Of a stretch of 30,401 bases of DNA, positions 9,966-18,010 are shown piece after piece (within the stretch, counting starts at the first letter, position 1; each line of letters begins with the position of its first letter). The DNA comes from Bacteroidota bacterium (lineage in GTDB: Bacteria > Bacteroidota > Bacteroidia > Cytophagales > Cyclobacteriaceae), in the NCBI GenBank assembly GCA_023412765.1, contig JAEZBX010000217.1, forward strand, positions 1 through 30,401, written 5' to 3'. Position numbers and translations under genes: made by a program. The notes under the pieces were generated by a model. That model saw nothing but the letters and a program-made list of their open reading frames with translations, was not told where the DNA came from and searched no databases.

Positions 9966-12239
9966 ATGACTTTTAAGATCCTTAAACGTAGAATTGGGTT
10001 TCTACTCGGTATACCTATTCTGACCGTTGTTGCGTCTTATTTCCTTATTTCGGAAATGGGTGACCGGTACCGCTCAACAGCCCAAATTGCTACTGGCTTT
10101 ACCACAGATGATGCGGTAAAGTTAAGCGATACTCCGGCTACTCCCTTTGACGTAAGCACAAATTTCACAAACGTCATTGAGTCGATGAACTCCGTGCCGG
10201 TATTGAGCCTGGTATCCTACCGATTGGTGATTCATGATCTTGAAGACAAGAAACCATTTCGCGTTTTTGATGATTCGAAGGAGAGAGACATCATCATCGA
10301 CGAGAAGTCGTTGACGAACGCTCTGGGTCTGTTCAAACAAAAACTGCAGGATATCAAAACCCTGAATCTCTTCGATACGCAGGATCAAATGCTTTTTGCT
10401 ATTCTGAAAGGGTATGGTTACGATGCAGAAACGATCAAGAAGGATTTGCGCATTCGCAGATTAGATAACTCAGATTTTATTTCTGTTGATTACACTTCCG
10501 AAAATCCGTTCTTATCTGCGCTCACCGTGAACGTTGTGTGCCAGGAATTTATCCGCTACAACAAAACATTAAAGACAGATCGGTCATCAGAATCGATCGA
10601 GTTTTTAAAAAACATTGTTGACGAAAAAAAGAAAATTCTTGACCAGAAGACTAACGCATTGGATAGTTTCCGAATTAATAACAATGTCTTCAATCATGAT
10701 ACTGAGACCAAGAATAAGATAGCATTGATCACCGACTATGAGTTGAACCGTGATCGCGAAGCAAACACTATCAACAGGTTGGAGTTCTCAATACGCAAGC
10801 TGGAGGGGAACATGGAGATCAAGTCCAAGAATCTGGGTAAAGCCAATCGCCAGGAAACGCTTTTGGTCAACGAAAGAATTTTGGAAATCCGTCGGAAGAT
10901 CAACGAACTCATGTCTTCAAACAACGAGTCGAGCAGAGGAAGGTTATCTCAACTGCGCGACGAACTTCAGTTGGAAACAAGTCGTCTGGATGCTCTAAGC
11001 GCCAATGAAAAAGCGGAGCAGGAATTTCGCGAGATGGAGAAGGAGCGGGATAACCTTAAAATGGATCTTCAAATCGCCAGGAATAACCTTTCATCAATAG
11101 ATCAATCTCTCAGAAAGCTGCGTGCAGATGTAGCAGGTGCGGCAACGAAGAAAGTAAGCACAACGGATTTGGATCGGGAGGTAGAATTGGCAACAACGGA
11201 ATATGTAAACGCACAGGACAAGTATAACGCTGCAAAAAATAAATCGCTCGTGATCGGAAGTTCTATGCGACAAATACTTCAGGGCCAACCTAGTTATGAA
11301 CCGGAAACATCGCAGGCTTCGCTTATCATGGGGTTGTCGGGCGCTGGTGGTTTCTTGTTGGCACTGCTTGGCGTAATGGCCTTTGAATTCCTGGATAATT
11401 CAATTCGGGTAGCCACCAGGTTAGAGAAATTCACAGGCATTAATACTATTGGTACTGTTAACTTGTTAAAAGACAAAGACTTCAATCTTCGGGAAGTTTT
11501 TAACGACCGCAGTTCAAATAAGGAGTACGAAATGTTTTCTCACTTTCTGCGTAAACTCCGTTATGAAATTCAAAGCTCAGGTAGCAAGGTTTTCCTCATC
11601 ACCAGCACTCAGGTAAAGACTGGTAAGTCGTTTTTGATTGTAAGCCTGTCGTATGCGTTAAGCCTGGTTCACGCGAAAGTTCTTATCATCGATACCAATT
11701 TCCGACACAATTCATTGACGAAAGCGCTTCTTCCTCGTATGGATAGCCGGAAACTTCTCAAGAAGGGTATTATTGACGAAGAAGATGACGATGATCTCAT
11801 GCTAGAAGAACAAAATGCCAACACGCATGAGGATGATACCGACGAAGAAGAAAATCAGCTGCCGGCAACAACAACTACCGGGCAAAGGGATTTAGCCCGG
11901 AATCTTATCAACCGTACTAAATTTGCTGGTGTGGATATCATCGGCAACGTCGGCGCTAATGATTCACCGTCCGAGATCATGGCAGGTCGCGATTTCAACG
12001 AAATGATCCGGAATTTGTCAGAGCGTTATGACTGTGTTTTGATGGAAGGACCTGCCTTGAACAATTATTCCGATTCGAAGGAGTTGATCGGCTATGCCGA
12101 CAAGGTTATTCCTGTCTTTGCGGCTGATGCATCAATTAATCATCACGACAGAGATTCCATCAAATATTTCAAATCGATCAACGGTAAGTTGATGGGATCT
12201 GTCCTGAACAAGGTCAAGTTTAAGCATCTGACCTATTAG
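9966..12239 (+). CDS. Wzz/GumC-type polysaccharide chain-length protein with divergent BY-kinase-like domain
   Basis: A 757-residue inner-membrane protein. A first membrane segment lies at about residues 9-29, a long periplasmic region with coiled-coil character spans roughly 190-440, and a second membrane segment is near 450-472, the standard Wzz topology. The cytoplasmic C-terminus resembles bacterial tyrosine kinases: Walker A TSTQVKTGKSF (about 545-555) and Walker A' VLIIDTNFR (about 575). The Walker B position reads CVLMEGPAL, with Glu where Asp is usual. There is no C-terminal tyrosine cluster, only one final Tyr. A strongly acidic insert at about 600-632 sits between Walker A' and Walker B. 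It probably sets or assists surface polysaccharide assembly; whether it is an active kinase is doubtful. A TolC-like gene follows on the same strand after 159 bp. Confidence 0.82.
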   Translation: MTFKILKRRIGFLLGIPILTVVASYFLISEMGDRYRSTAQIATGFTTDDAVKLSDTPATPFDVSTNFTNVIESMNSVPVLSLVSYRLVIHDLEDKKPFRVFDDSKERDIIIDEKSLTNALGLFKQKLQDIKTLNLFDTQDQMLFAILKGYGYDAETIKKDLRIRRLDNSDFISVDYTSENPFLSALTVNVVCQEFIRYNKTLKTDRSSESIEFLKNIVDEKKKILDQKTNALDSFRINNNVFNHDTETKNKIALITDYELNRDREANTINRLEFSIRKLEGNMEIKSKNLGKANRQETLLVNERILEIRRKINELMSSNNESSRGRLSQLRDELQLETSRLDALSANEKAEQEFREMEKERDNLKMDLQIARNNLSSIDQSLRKLRADVAGAATKKVSTTDLDREVELATTEYVNAQDKYNAAKNKSLVIGSSMRQILQGQPSYEPETSQASLIMGLSGAGGFLLALLGVMAFEFLDNSIRVATRLEKFTGINTIGTVNLLKDKDFNLREVFNDRSSNKEYEMFSHFLRKLRYEIQSSGSKVFLITSTQVKTGKSFLIVSLSYALSLVHAKVLIIDTNFRHNSLTKALLPRMDSRKLLKKGIIDEEDDDDLMLEEQNANTHEDDTDEEENQLPATTTTGQRDLARNLINRTKFAGVDIIGNVGANDSPSEIMAGRDFNEMIRNLSERYDCVLMEGPALNNYSDSKELIGYADKVIPVFAADASINHHDRDSIKYFKSINGKLMGSVLNKVKFKHLTY

Positions 12240-12271
12240 TTTCATTCCATTCCCTTATGAACATTATCTGT

Positions 12272-12305
12272 CGACTGGCGAACCAGTTGTCACTATGTTT
12301 TTTTT
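12272..12305 (+). terminator. Possible intrinsic terminator after the Wzz-like gene
   Basis: A 7-bp stem (CGACTGG at 12272-12278 pairing with CCAGTTG at 12283-12289, one G-U pair) closes a CGAA tetraloop and is followed, after 8 nt, by eight T residues (12298-12305). The spacer before the T run is longer than ideal, so this may be a weak terminator. Otherwise the 12240-12398 gap shows no gene. Confidence 0.35.
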
Positions 12306-12398
12306 CGCAGTAGCCCGGACAAGACGTTATTTGATTTCCGCAAATTCCTCTAATTTGCAATAGGCATAGAAATGATCACCACTATATAATCCAACCTT

Positions 12399-13145
12399 AT
12401 GAAAAGAATAGCGCTATACCTACTTGCATTACTACCAGTGTGTTCAATTGCGCAGAGCGTAGACTATAACAAGATTATAGTACCCGATCAGGTTCCATCC
12501 GTTTCTTTCGAAGAACGATTGGTACAGCTAGCCTGGAAAAATCACCCCACAAATAAAGTTGCATTGCAAAAGGTCGAAGTTGCTCAAGCTTTAAAAGCCC
12601 GCGCAAGCTGGGCATGGCTTGATCATTTCTTTGTCCAGGCAAACGTCAATGAATTTACAGGCAACACCGAACTGGATCAGTTTGGCAGGGCTTTCTATCC
12701 AAAATATAACCTGGGTGTTAAGCTGCCCATCGGTACTTTGGTTCACACTCCATTAAACGCACAAGCGAACAAAGGACAGGTTCTCATCAATGAATTCGAG
12801 GTGAATGCGAAAAAGCTTGAGGTGCGGAGGGACGTGCTTCAGGGTGTGGAAAGATTGAGGGAGCGTTTTAAGGTGATCAAGTTGCGCGAGCGGATCAAGG
12901 AAGATTACCTGCTAATGTTCCAGGATGCTGAACAAAAATTCAAGGAGGGAAAGATAACCCTGGAATTCTATCGCGGTACGATTCAGTCTTATGCGCTGCA
13001 GGAGGAAGAAATTATACAGGCGCAGTCACTCTTTAACCAGGAACGCCTTGCTCTGGAAGAGCTTATAGGGGTAGAACTGAAAGACGTTGAGGGATATGTC
13101 GAGTTCACGAATAGACTAACCCGCGAAACACAAATCCGACCGTGA
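12399..13145 (+). CDS. TolC-like outer-membrane efflux/export family protein
   Basis: A 248-residue exported protein with a signal peptide (MKRIALYLLALLPVCSIAQ). The body contains long amphipathic helices, with heptad-like patterns in the regions around VALQKVEVAQALKARASW and the charged stretch near residues 145-215, and a strand-rich middle (FFVQANVNEF, NLGVKLPIG). This is the pattern of one repeat of a TolC-family outer-membrane factor. It is about half the length of classical TolC (roughly 450-500 residues), so it is either a short family member or a stand-alone helical periplasmic protein. Its position after a Wzz-like gene suggests a role in polysaccharide export (inference). The TGA stop begins a heptanucleotide array. 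Confidence 0.65.
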   Translation: MKRIALYLLALLPVCSIAQSVDYNKIIVPDQVPSVSFEERLVQLAWKNHPTNKVALQKVEVAQALKARASWAWLDHFFVQANVNEFTGNTELDQFGRAFYPKYNLGVKLPIGTLVHTPLNAQANKGQVLINEFEVNAKKLEVRRDVLQGVERLRERFKVIKLRERIKEDYLLMFQDAEQKFKEGKITLEFYRGTIQSYALQEEEIIQAQSLFNQERLALEELIGVELKDVEGYVEFTNRLTRETQIRP

Positions 13146-13177
13146 GTAGTTATTAGTTAATCGTTATTAGTTATTAG
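13143..13177 (+). repeat. Post-stop heptanucleotide array (TTATTAG type)
   Basis: Read in sense with the TolC-like gene, the stop codon starts the register: TGAGTAG, TTATTAG, TTAATCG, TTATTAG, TTATTAG. The same heptamer, again in sense orientation, follows menB. The array is followed by CGATTGTGC, similar to the CGAGTGTGC that follows the menB array. Confidence 0.85.
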
Positions 13178-13251
13178 CGATTGTGCCACTTCCGGTGGAA
13201 GCGAAGCATATGATAAGAAGAAACGAACGTTCAGGTTGCGTCTGTCCTTAT

Positions 13252-13272
13252 ACCCTATACCCTATACCTCAC
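13252..13272 (-). repeat. Post-stop heptanucleotide array (GGTATAG type)
   Basis: Read on the minus strand just after the response-regulator TAG stop (13273-13275), the sequence runs GTGA then GGTATAG, GGTATAG, GGTATAA. Taking the stop as TAGGTGA, it lies in the same 7-nt register. Between this array and the one at 13143 only about 75 bp of unassigned sequence remain, with a small CTTCC/GGAAG hairpin near 13189-13201. Confidence 0.8.
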
Positions 13273-13662
13273 CTATTTGACCAGAATATTGGCCTTCCCG
13301 AACTTTAGAGCCCGCTCGACTTCCGCGACGAGGAATTCAGGTTCGAACGGCTTAACCAGGTAAGCAAAAGCCCCTAAATCCAGGCATTGCTTGCGTTTAA
13401 TGGCATCTTCGTATCCAGAGTGTATGATCAGGGGAATATTCTTGTGCGCTTCGCTGGCGTTAATATTTTCAAGTAATTGGATACCACCCAAGCCAGGCAT
13501 TTTTAAGTCTGAAACAATTAGATCGGGGACGTTGCCACTTTGAAGCCATGACCATGCCTCCATGCCATCATTCATTAGGACAACCTCGTACTGGCTTTTG
13601 AGTATTTTTTCCAGGAGCCAGCACAATAGCGCGTCATCTTCAATGAGCAAAACCTTTCTCAT
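13273..13662 (-). CDS. Single-domain response regulator (CheY-like receiver)
   Basis: A 129-residue stand-alone receiver domain. The key residues are all present: acidic pair D9/D10 in LLIEDD, phospho-acceptor D52 in VSDLKMPG, S82 in IHSGYED and K104 in YLVKPF. No output domain follows, so it would act by protein-protein contact or in a phosphorelay. No histidine kinase is seen in the window. It lies downstream of menE on the same strand, separated by 236 bp with a possible promoter of its own, so a functional tie to menaquinone synthesis is not implied. Its stop codon is followed by a GGTATAG heptamer array. Confidence 0.93.
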   Translation of the reverse strand: MRKVLLIEDDALLCWLLEKILKSQYEVVLMNDGMEAWSWLQSGNVPDLIVSDLKMPGLGGIQLLENINASEAHKNIPLIIHSGYEDAIKRKQCLDLGAFAYLVKPFEPEFLVAEVERALKFGKANILVK

Positions 13663-13743
13663 GACAATCGTTTAATGAAAAAATAATGCCGTTCTAAGAC
13701 CTAAGCAGATGTGGCGGGATCTTAAAACCAACTCCGAGACAAT

Positions 13744-13751
13744 CAAATCTA
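13744..13751 (-). promoter_or_regulatory. Candidate -7 box for the response regulator
   Basis: On the minus strand this reads TAGATTTG, an exact match to the Bacteroidota -7 consensus TAnnTTTG, about 80 bp before the ATG at 13662. No TTG at the usual -33 spacing was found; the nearest is some 26 bp upstream, so the call is tentative. The rest of 13663-13898 shows no gene. Confidence 0.35.
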
Positions 13752-13898
13752 AATAAAAAAAATGATACCGGAGTAACCAAGTAAGGCAAAGTATTCTGTA
13801 ATGAACAGCAAATAGCGATAAACACCGCATATTTCCGCTAAGATTCTCTCAGACGAGATGAGCTTAGTATGCTCGAGTCCCAATTTGGGCAGGTATGA

Positions 13899-14987
13899 TC
13901 ACCTACCTTCAATCTGCATTTTTGTCTCTGGCCGGTTTACTTTTCCATTCTCCGTTCTCACAATCGTCGCATTAGTAAGAATCCGTTTTGGAACATGGTA
14001 TCGCGGCAATTTCTCACTAAGCGAAGATATCACGCGATTGATAGGAAGTTGTAATTCGCCTTCAATAAGAAGGACAATCGTTTCCCCGAATGTTGGATCA
14101 GGAACGCTTGAAATCACAGACTTGTTCGATTCTCCCATAACACTGAGTATCTGCTGTATTTCTACTTCAAGTTTCTCCGGAATTACTTTGATACCGCCCG
14201 TATTGATCACATTATCGAATCGTCCAATCCATTTGAATTCGTTAGCATTTTTGATTTCGACTAAGTCGTTCGTTGTGACTTCATTTTCCTGGAATGGGGT
14301 CTTAATCCGCAAGCATCCACGGTCATCAATATTTATGGTGACTCCCGGCAAAACTCTAAAGTAATCACTCATCAAATTTCCGTTAAGTGCTTGTAAGGCA
14401 ATGTGTGATACCGTTTCAGTCATACCATAAGTTGCATATACTTGGGCTTCTATTTCCGTAATGATATTCCGCGTCGGCTCGTTCAACGGAGCGCCGCCGA
14501 TGATGATTTTTCTGATTCCGTTCAACCTGCCCCGTGAATCTGAGTTTAGTATTTCTGTCAGTTGAGATGGAATGAGTGCCACAAAGTCAATTTGTAAATT
14601 GGGGTTAAGCTTTTCCAATGGATTCAAAGATGGTTCAATAGCCGCCAATTTCATACCTGTGACAAACGCGCGGACGATCATCATTTTTCCTGCAATGAAA
14701 TTCGGGTCGAGACAGAGAAGGGCAGTGTCACCCGCTCTTAGATTGAGCGCCTGTTGAGTCAACTTAGCGCTGCCAGTCATGGCCGTCCGCGAAATGGAGA
14801 TTGATTTTGGCGGCCCGGTAGAACCACTGGTGTGTTGCGTAAAGAAGTCCCGCCCGCTGCACCATTCTCTGATAAATGAAAATGACGAGGACTCAAACGA
14901 CGTCAAGGGTGATGCGGACCCATCCAATATTCCGGCAATCTCTACATCCCGCCCGCTGAAATGAACGGTGGCGAAAGGGTAATTCAT
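13899..14987 (-). CDS. menE: O-succinylbenzoate-CoA ligase (MenE-like AMP-forming enzyme)
   Basis: A 362-residue member of the ANL adenylate-forming superfamily, short but of the length usual for MenE-like proteins of Bacteroidota. Motifs in order: P-loop HTSGSTGPPKS (about residues 52-62), the YATYGMTET adenine/carboxylate motif, TNDLVEI, the hinge region WIGRFDNVINTGGIKV, and the C-terminal ENGKVNR with the catalytic Lys. MenE activates o-succinylbenzoate to its CoA thioester with ATP, the substrate of MenB. It lies on the same strand as menF-menD-menB but is cut off from them by 464 bp of repeats, so it may be expressed separately or by read-through. Confidence 0.9.
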   Translation of the reverse strand: MNYPFATVHFSGRDVEIAGILDGSASPLTSFESSSFSFIREWCSGRDFFTQHTSGSTGPPKSISISRTAMTGSAKLTQQALNLRAGDTALLCLDPNFIAGKMMIVRAFVTGMKLAAIEPSLNPLEKLNPNLQIDFVALIPSQLTEILNSDSRGRLNGIRKIIIGGAPLNEPTRNIITEIEAQVYATYGMTETVSHIALQALNGNLMSDYFRVLPGVTINIDDRGCLRIKTPFQENEVTTNDLVEIKNANEFKWIGRFDNVINTGGIKVIPEKLEVEIQQILSVMGESNKSVISSVPDPTFGETIVLLIEGELQLPINRVISSLSEKLPRYHVPKRILTNATIVRTENGKVNRPETKMQIEGR

Positions 14988-15004
14988 GGGGGAAGATAAG
15001 GAAA

Positions 15005-15405
15005 GGTAGTCGGTAATCGGTGGCGGGCTCGGCGTGTGGTACCATTTAATTATAATCGTAGAACTCGACTAGCCCACTTCATTTGAACAAGGTAATCGGT
15101 GTTAGGATCAGCGTGCTGAGCAATTTAATTAAATAAGAAAACTCAACGTTTGCACTTCATTTCATCGAGGTAATCGGTGGCGGGCTCGACGCGAATATGA
15201 TTTATTGTAACCGAAGTACTTGTCTATCGCAGGTACAAGAGGACGCGATCGGTGCCTGGCTCGACGTTTTCGATTTTTTATTAAGAGTTCAGCACTTTAG
15301 TGGATGTATTTAAAGCGAGGTGATCGGTAAACGGTAGCCGATAGCCATCGGATCGGTCGGCTCGAACTACGAGCAGCGATTTTTGATCCAGCACACTCGC
15401 GATGA
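15005..15405 (+). repeat. Degenerate ~78-bp tandem array with GGTARTC heptamer runs
   Basis: Unit starts are at 15012, 15091, 15169, 15241 and 15319 (periods 79, 78, 72, 78), with a longer last unit. Units 1 to 3 begin GGTAATCGGT and units 1 and 3 continue GGCGGGCTCG; units 1 and 2 also share an ATTTAATTA block and a CACTTCATTT block. At both ends the heads break into 7-nt steps: GGTAGTC, GGTAATC, GGTGGCG at 15005-15025 and GGTGATC, GGTAAAC, GGTAGCC, GATAGCC at 15319-15346. Only the heads are well conserved, and there are no uniform spacers. Confidence 0.7.
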
Positions 15406-15451
15406 ACTATTAACTAATAACTAATAACTAATAACTAATAACTAATTACGG
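15405..15451 (-). repeat. Post-stop heptanucleotide array (TTATTAG type) after menB
   Basis: Read on the minus strand after the menB TAG stop: CCG, TAATTAG, four perfect TTATTAG units, TTAATAG, TTCATCG. On the plus strand this is five perfect TAACTAA units at 15411-15445. Because 7 is not a multiple of 3, the array closes every forward frame with stop codons. Confidence 0.9.
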
Positions 15452-16276
15452 CTACGGAAACTTAGGGTACTTCGACCAATCAGGATCCCGTTTTTCCATG
15501 AAAGCATTCTTCCCTTCTTTTGCTTCATCGCTGAGATAATAGAGTAGTGTGGCATTTCCTGCAAGCTCCTGGATACCTGCTTGTCCATCGAGTTCAGCAT
15601 TAAAGGCACTCTTAAGCATGCGCAAGGCAAGCGGACTCTTCTTAAGCATTTTCCTGGCCCATTCCACAGTAGTTTCTTCCAGTCTATCGAGGGGAACCAC
15701 TTTGTTCACTAATCCCATGTCGAGCGCTTCTTTGGCGTCGTATTGATCGCACAGGTACCAGATTTCACGCGCTTTCTTCTGACCAACGATACGAGCAAGA
15801 TAAGAGGCACCGAAACCGCCGTCAAAACTGCCAACCTTGGGTCCTGTTTGACCAAATCGCGCGTTGTCGGCGGCAATTGTAAGATCGCATACCACGTGAA
15901 GAACATGACCTCCGCCAATAGCCCAACCCGCAACCGAAGCGATAACAGGCTTGGGAATGGAACGAATCATCTTTTGAAGATCCAAAACGTTTAGCCGTGG
16001 AGTTGCATCGTCACCAACATATCCGCCGTGACCTCGCACGCTTTGATCACCACCACTGCAGAACGCATTTCCACCTTCGCCGGTAATAATGATCACGCCC
16101 ACCTCCTTATCTTCCCGACAGAAGCTCATCGCGTCGATCATTTCATTTATCGTAAGCGGCGTAAATGCATTATGAACCTGAGGTCTGTTTATACTGATTC
16201 GAGCGATACCCTCGAACTTATGGAACAGAATCTCTTTGTATTCGATGACCGGCTTCCATGCATATTTATAATTCAT
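15452..16276 (-). CDS. menB: 1,4-dihydroxy-2-naphthoyl-CoA synthase
   Basis: A 274-residue crotonase-fold enzyme very like well-studied MenB proteins. It has the SGGDQSVRGHGGY active-site loop, GGGHVLHVVCDLTIAADN and GQTGPKVGSFDGG with the conserved catalytic Asp/Gly region, plus the YDAKEALDMGLVNKVVP motif. It cyclises o-succinylbenzoyl-CoA to 1,4-dihydroxy-2-naphthoyl-CoA in menaquinone synthesis. The ATG at 16276 lies 11 bp inside the menD coding end, so the two genes are translationally coupled. A heptamer array follows the stop. Confidence 0.97.
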   Translation of the reverse strand: MNYKYAWKPVIEYKEILFHKFEGIARISINRPQVHNAFTPLTINEMIDAMSFCREDKEVGVIIITGEGGNAFCSGGDQSVRGHGGYVGDDATPRLNVLDLQKMIRSIPKPVIASVAGWAIGGGHVLHVVCDLTIAADNARFGQTGPKVGSFDGGFGASYLARIVGQKKAREIWYLCDQYDAKEALDMGLVNKVVPLDRLEETTVEWARKMLKKSPLALRMLKSAFNAELDGQAGIQELAGNATLLYYLSDEAKEGKNAFMEKRDPDWSKYPKFP

Positions 16277-17996
16277 AACTCTTTCTAATTTTTTGTTTCA
16301 GATTTTCAAACAGTTCCCTGTTCAGTGTTAGATCACTTTCAAATTCCAGTATCCTGGCCTTGCCATCGCATTCGAAGAAGTCCCTTACCAGGTTCTTCAG
16401 TTTTCGTTTGTTATCGAGTTTCAGATATTCAATTCCAAATTCATTGCTGAGGCTATTAGCATTCAGGCGTTGATCTGTTATAAAATATTCGGCAGCTTCC
16501 GGTGTATCACCTGGACCGTCGATCATTTTAAAAATAATACCACCATGATTGTTCAACAGCACCACCCTAAGATTTGGGAGAGAATAGTTATGCCAGAAGG
16601 CATTTCGATCGTAGAAAAATGCCTGGTCACCGGTTATTAATACATTCAGTGCGTCGCCAGACAATGCATGGCCTACGACTGTGCTGGTACATCCATCTAT
16701 GCCACTTGTACCTCTGTTAGCAAAAACTTTTACATCCTGGTGCGTTGACTTCAACCCAATAAAATTTGCGTAGCGAACACTCATGCTATTGGCAAGGTGA
16801 AGGTTACTTCCCGGTGGCAGACTTTCAATAATCTCGTTCACCACTTCCAGTTCGCCAAACTCTTTAGAGTCAAGGTGCTCATGCAAGGCGCGCAATACAC
16901 GGCGCTCCTCGATCTCCCACAATTTTTGATAATTATTTTGTCTTTGATTTTCAAAGGATTCGGTGTTGCCCGTCGAACTCAAAAGGTCAAAAAACTTCTC
17001 GGGTGTGCATCGAATGATTTTTGTGACGTGTTGAAATGTGTCTGCCACATCTCCAGCAGCCTGGATATGCCAATGCTCTTTCGGATTATACTTTCGCAGG
17101 AACAGCTTTAGATTTTTTGAGATCGTTGATTCACCAAACGTAATCAGGAGATCCGGTTTCAGAGTCTGCAGCACCTCCGACCCGCATTGCCCCAAGAACA
17201 AGTCGGAGTGTCGCACCAATTTTTCGATAGGGTGAAGGTTGCTGATGATATCACCAACCAGCGGGATGTTGTGAGTGTCGAGGAAATTGTTAAGCGATGT
17301 TAAGAGAGCACTGTTCAATTTAAGCTGGCCTGCCACCATCAGGATATTGTGAAACGTGGGCCACGCATTTATTAACTTTTCTGCTTGAGTGGAATCTAGT
17401 TCCAATATGGCTTGTGCGTCATCTATTACCCTAACATCAATTGAATATGAAAAAACATCGGTTGATGTTGGGTATAATGGCTCTCGAAAAGGTGCGTTAA
17501 TATGCACTGGTCCACGCGGCTCCTGACATGCCAGGTTGATAGCGTCGTTTACTATTCTGTTTATAGCCCAACCGTTATCTGGGTGCTCATACTCCTGAGG
17601 GAGTTGGTATGACCCCTTAACATGTTTACCAAATATTCCTGTCTGATAGATCGTCTGGCCATCCAATTGTCCAATCCACTCCGTTGGTCTGTCAGCGGTG
17701 AGGACAATCAAAGGTATTTTGCTAAAAAATGATTCTGCAACCGCGGGGGCAAAATTGTAGGCTGCCGTTCCTGAAGTGCAGACCAAGACAGTGGGTTCTC
17801 CTGATGATTGAGACAGTCCCATGGCGACGAAGCCAGCACTTCTTTCATCGCTGAAGGTCTTGCATTGAATGTCTGGATGGCGGGTAAAGGCTAACGTCAG
17901 TGGAGCACAGCGCGATCCCGGGCACAGCACCGCTTTGCTCAATCCTTTCTTTGCGCAGAGTTGGGCTATGTCATATATGGATTGAAAGCGACTCAT
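16266..17996 (-). CDS. menD: 2-succinyl-5-enolpyruvyl-6-hydroxy-3-cyclohexene-1-carboxylate synthase
   Basis: A 576-residue thiamine-diphosphate enzyme of full family length. The N-terminal part has CPGSRCAPL and SDERSAGF with the ThDP-activating Glu at residue 51, followed by VCTSGTAAYNF and LTADRP. The C-terminal ThDP/Mg binding motif is GDQAFFYDRNAFWHN with LNNHGG about 30 residues after its GD. It condenses isochorismate with 2-oxoglutarate. It begins 14 bp after menF and overlaps menB by 11 bp. Confidence 0.96.
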   Translation of the reverse strand: MSRFQSIYDIAQLCAKKGLSKAVLCPGSRCAPLTLAFTRHPDIQCKTFSDERSAGFVAMGLSQSSGEPTVLVCTSGTAAYNFAPAVAESFFSKIPLIVLTADRPTEWIGQLDGQTIYQTGIFGKHVKGSYQLPQEYEHPDNGWAINRIVNDAINLACQEPRGPVHINAPFREPLYPTSTDVFSYSIDVRVIDDAQAILELDSTQAEKLINAWPTFHNILMVAGQLKLNSALLTSLNNFLDTHNIPLVGDIISNLHPIEKLVRHSDLFLGQCGSEVLQTLKPDLLITFGESTISKNLKLFLRKYNPKEHWHIQAAGDVADTFQHVTKIIRCTPEKFFDLLSSTGNTESFENQRQNNYQKLWEIEERRVLRALHEHLDSKEFGELEVVNEIIESLPPGSNLHLANSMSVRYANFIGLKSTHQDVKVFANRGTSGIDGCTSTVVGHALSGDALNVLITGDQAFFYDRNAFWHNYSLPNLRVVLLNNHGGIIFKMIDGPGDTPEAAEYFITDQRLNANSLSNEFGIEYLKLDNKRKLKNLVRDFFECDGKARILEFESDLTLNRELFENLKQKIRKSYEL

Positions 17997-18010
17997 GCCT
18001 GTTTAGCATT

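Larger units (their letters stand above)
14988..15451. other. Repeat-filled non-coding gap between menB and menE
   Basis: A 464-bp gap with no credible gene. It contains a GGTARTC-type heptamer run next to menE, a degenerate tandem array of ~78-bp units, and a perfect TAACTAA heptamer array next to the menB stop. No TAnnTTTG box for menE was found on the minus strand. Confidence 0.8.

Noticed and set aside
12306..12398. Promoter for the TolC-like gene (CTAATTTG near 12350)
   Set aside because: The box differs from TAnnTTTG at two key bases and the TTG spacing is short; too weak to list.
13899..14987. Truncated pseudogene of menE because of its short length
   Set aside because: All adenylation motifs, including the C-terminal Lys motif, are present in one open frame.
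15005..15405. CRISPR array in the menB-menE gap
   Set aside because: Units are degenerate, with no constant direct repeat and uniform unique spacers, and no cas gene is nearby.
13143..15454. Composite transposon carrying menE and the response regulator, bounded by inverted heptamers
   Set aside because: The arrays are better explained as sense-oriented elements after two opposed genes; no transposase or target-site duplication is seen.
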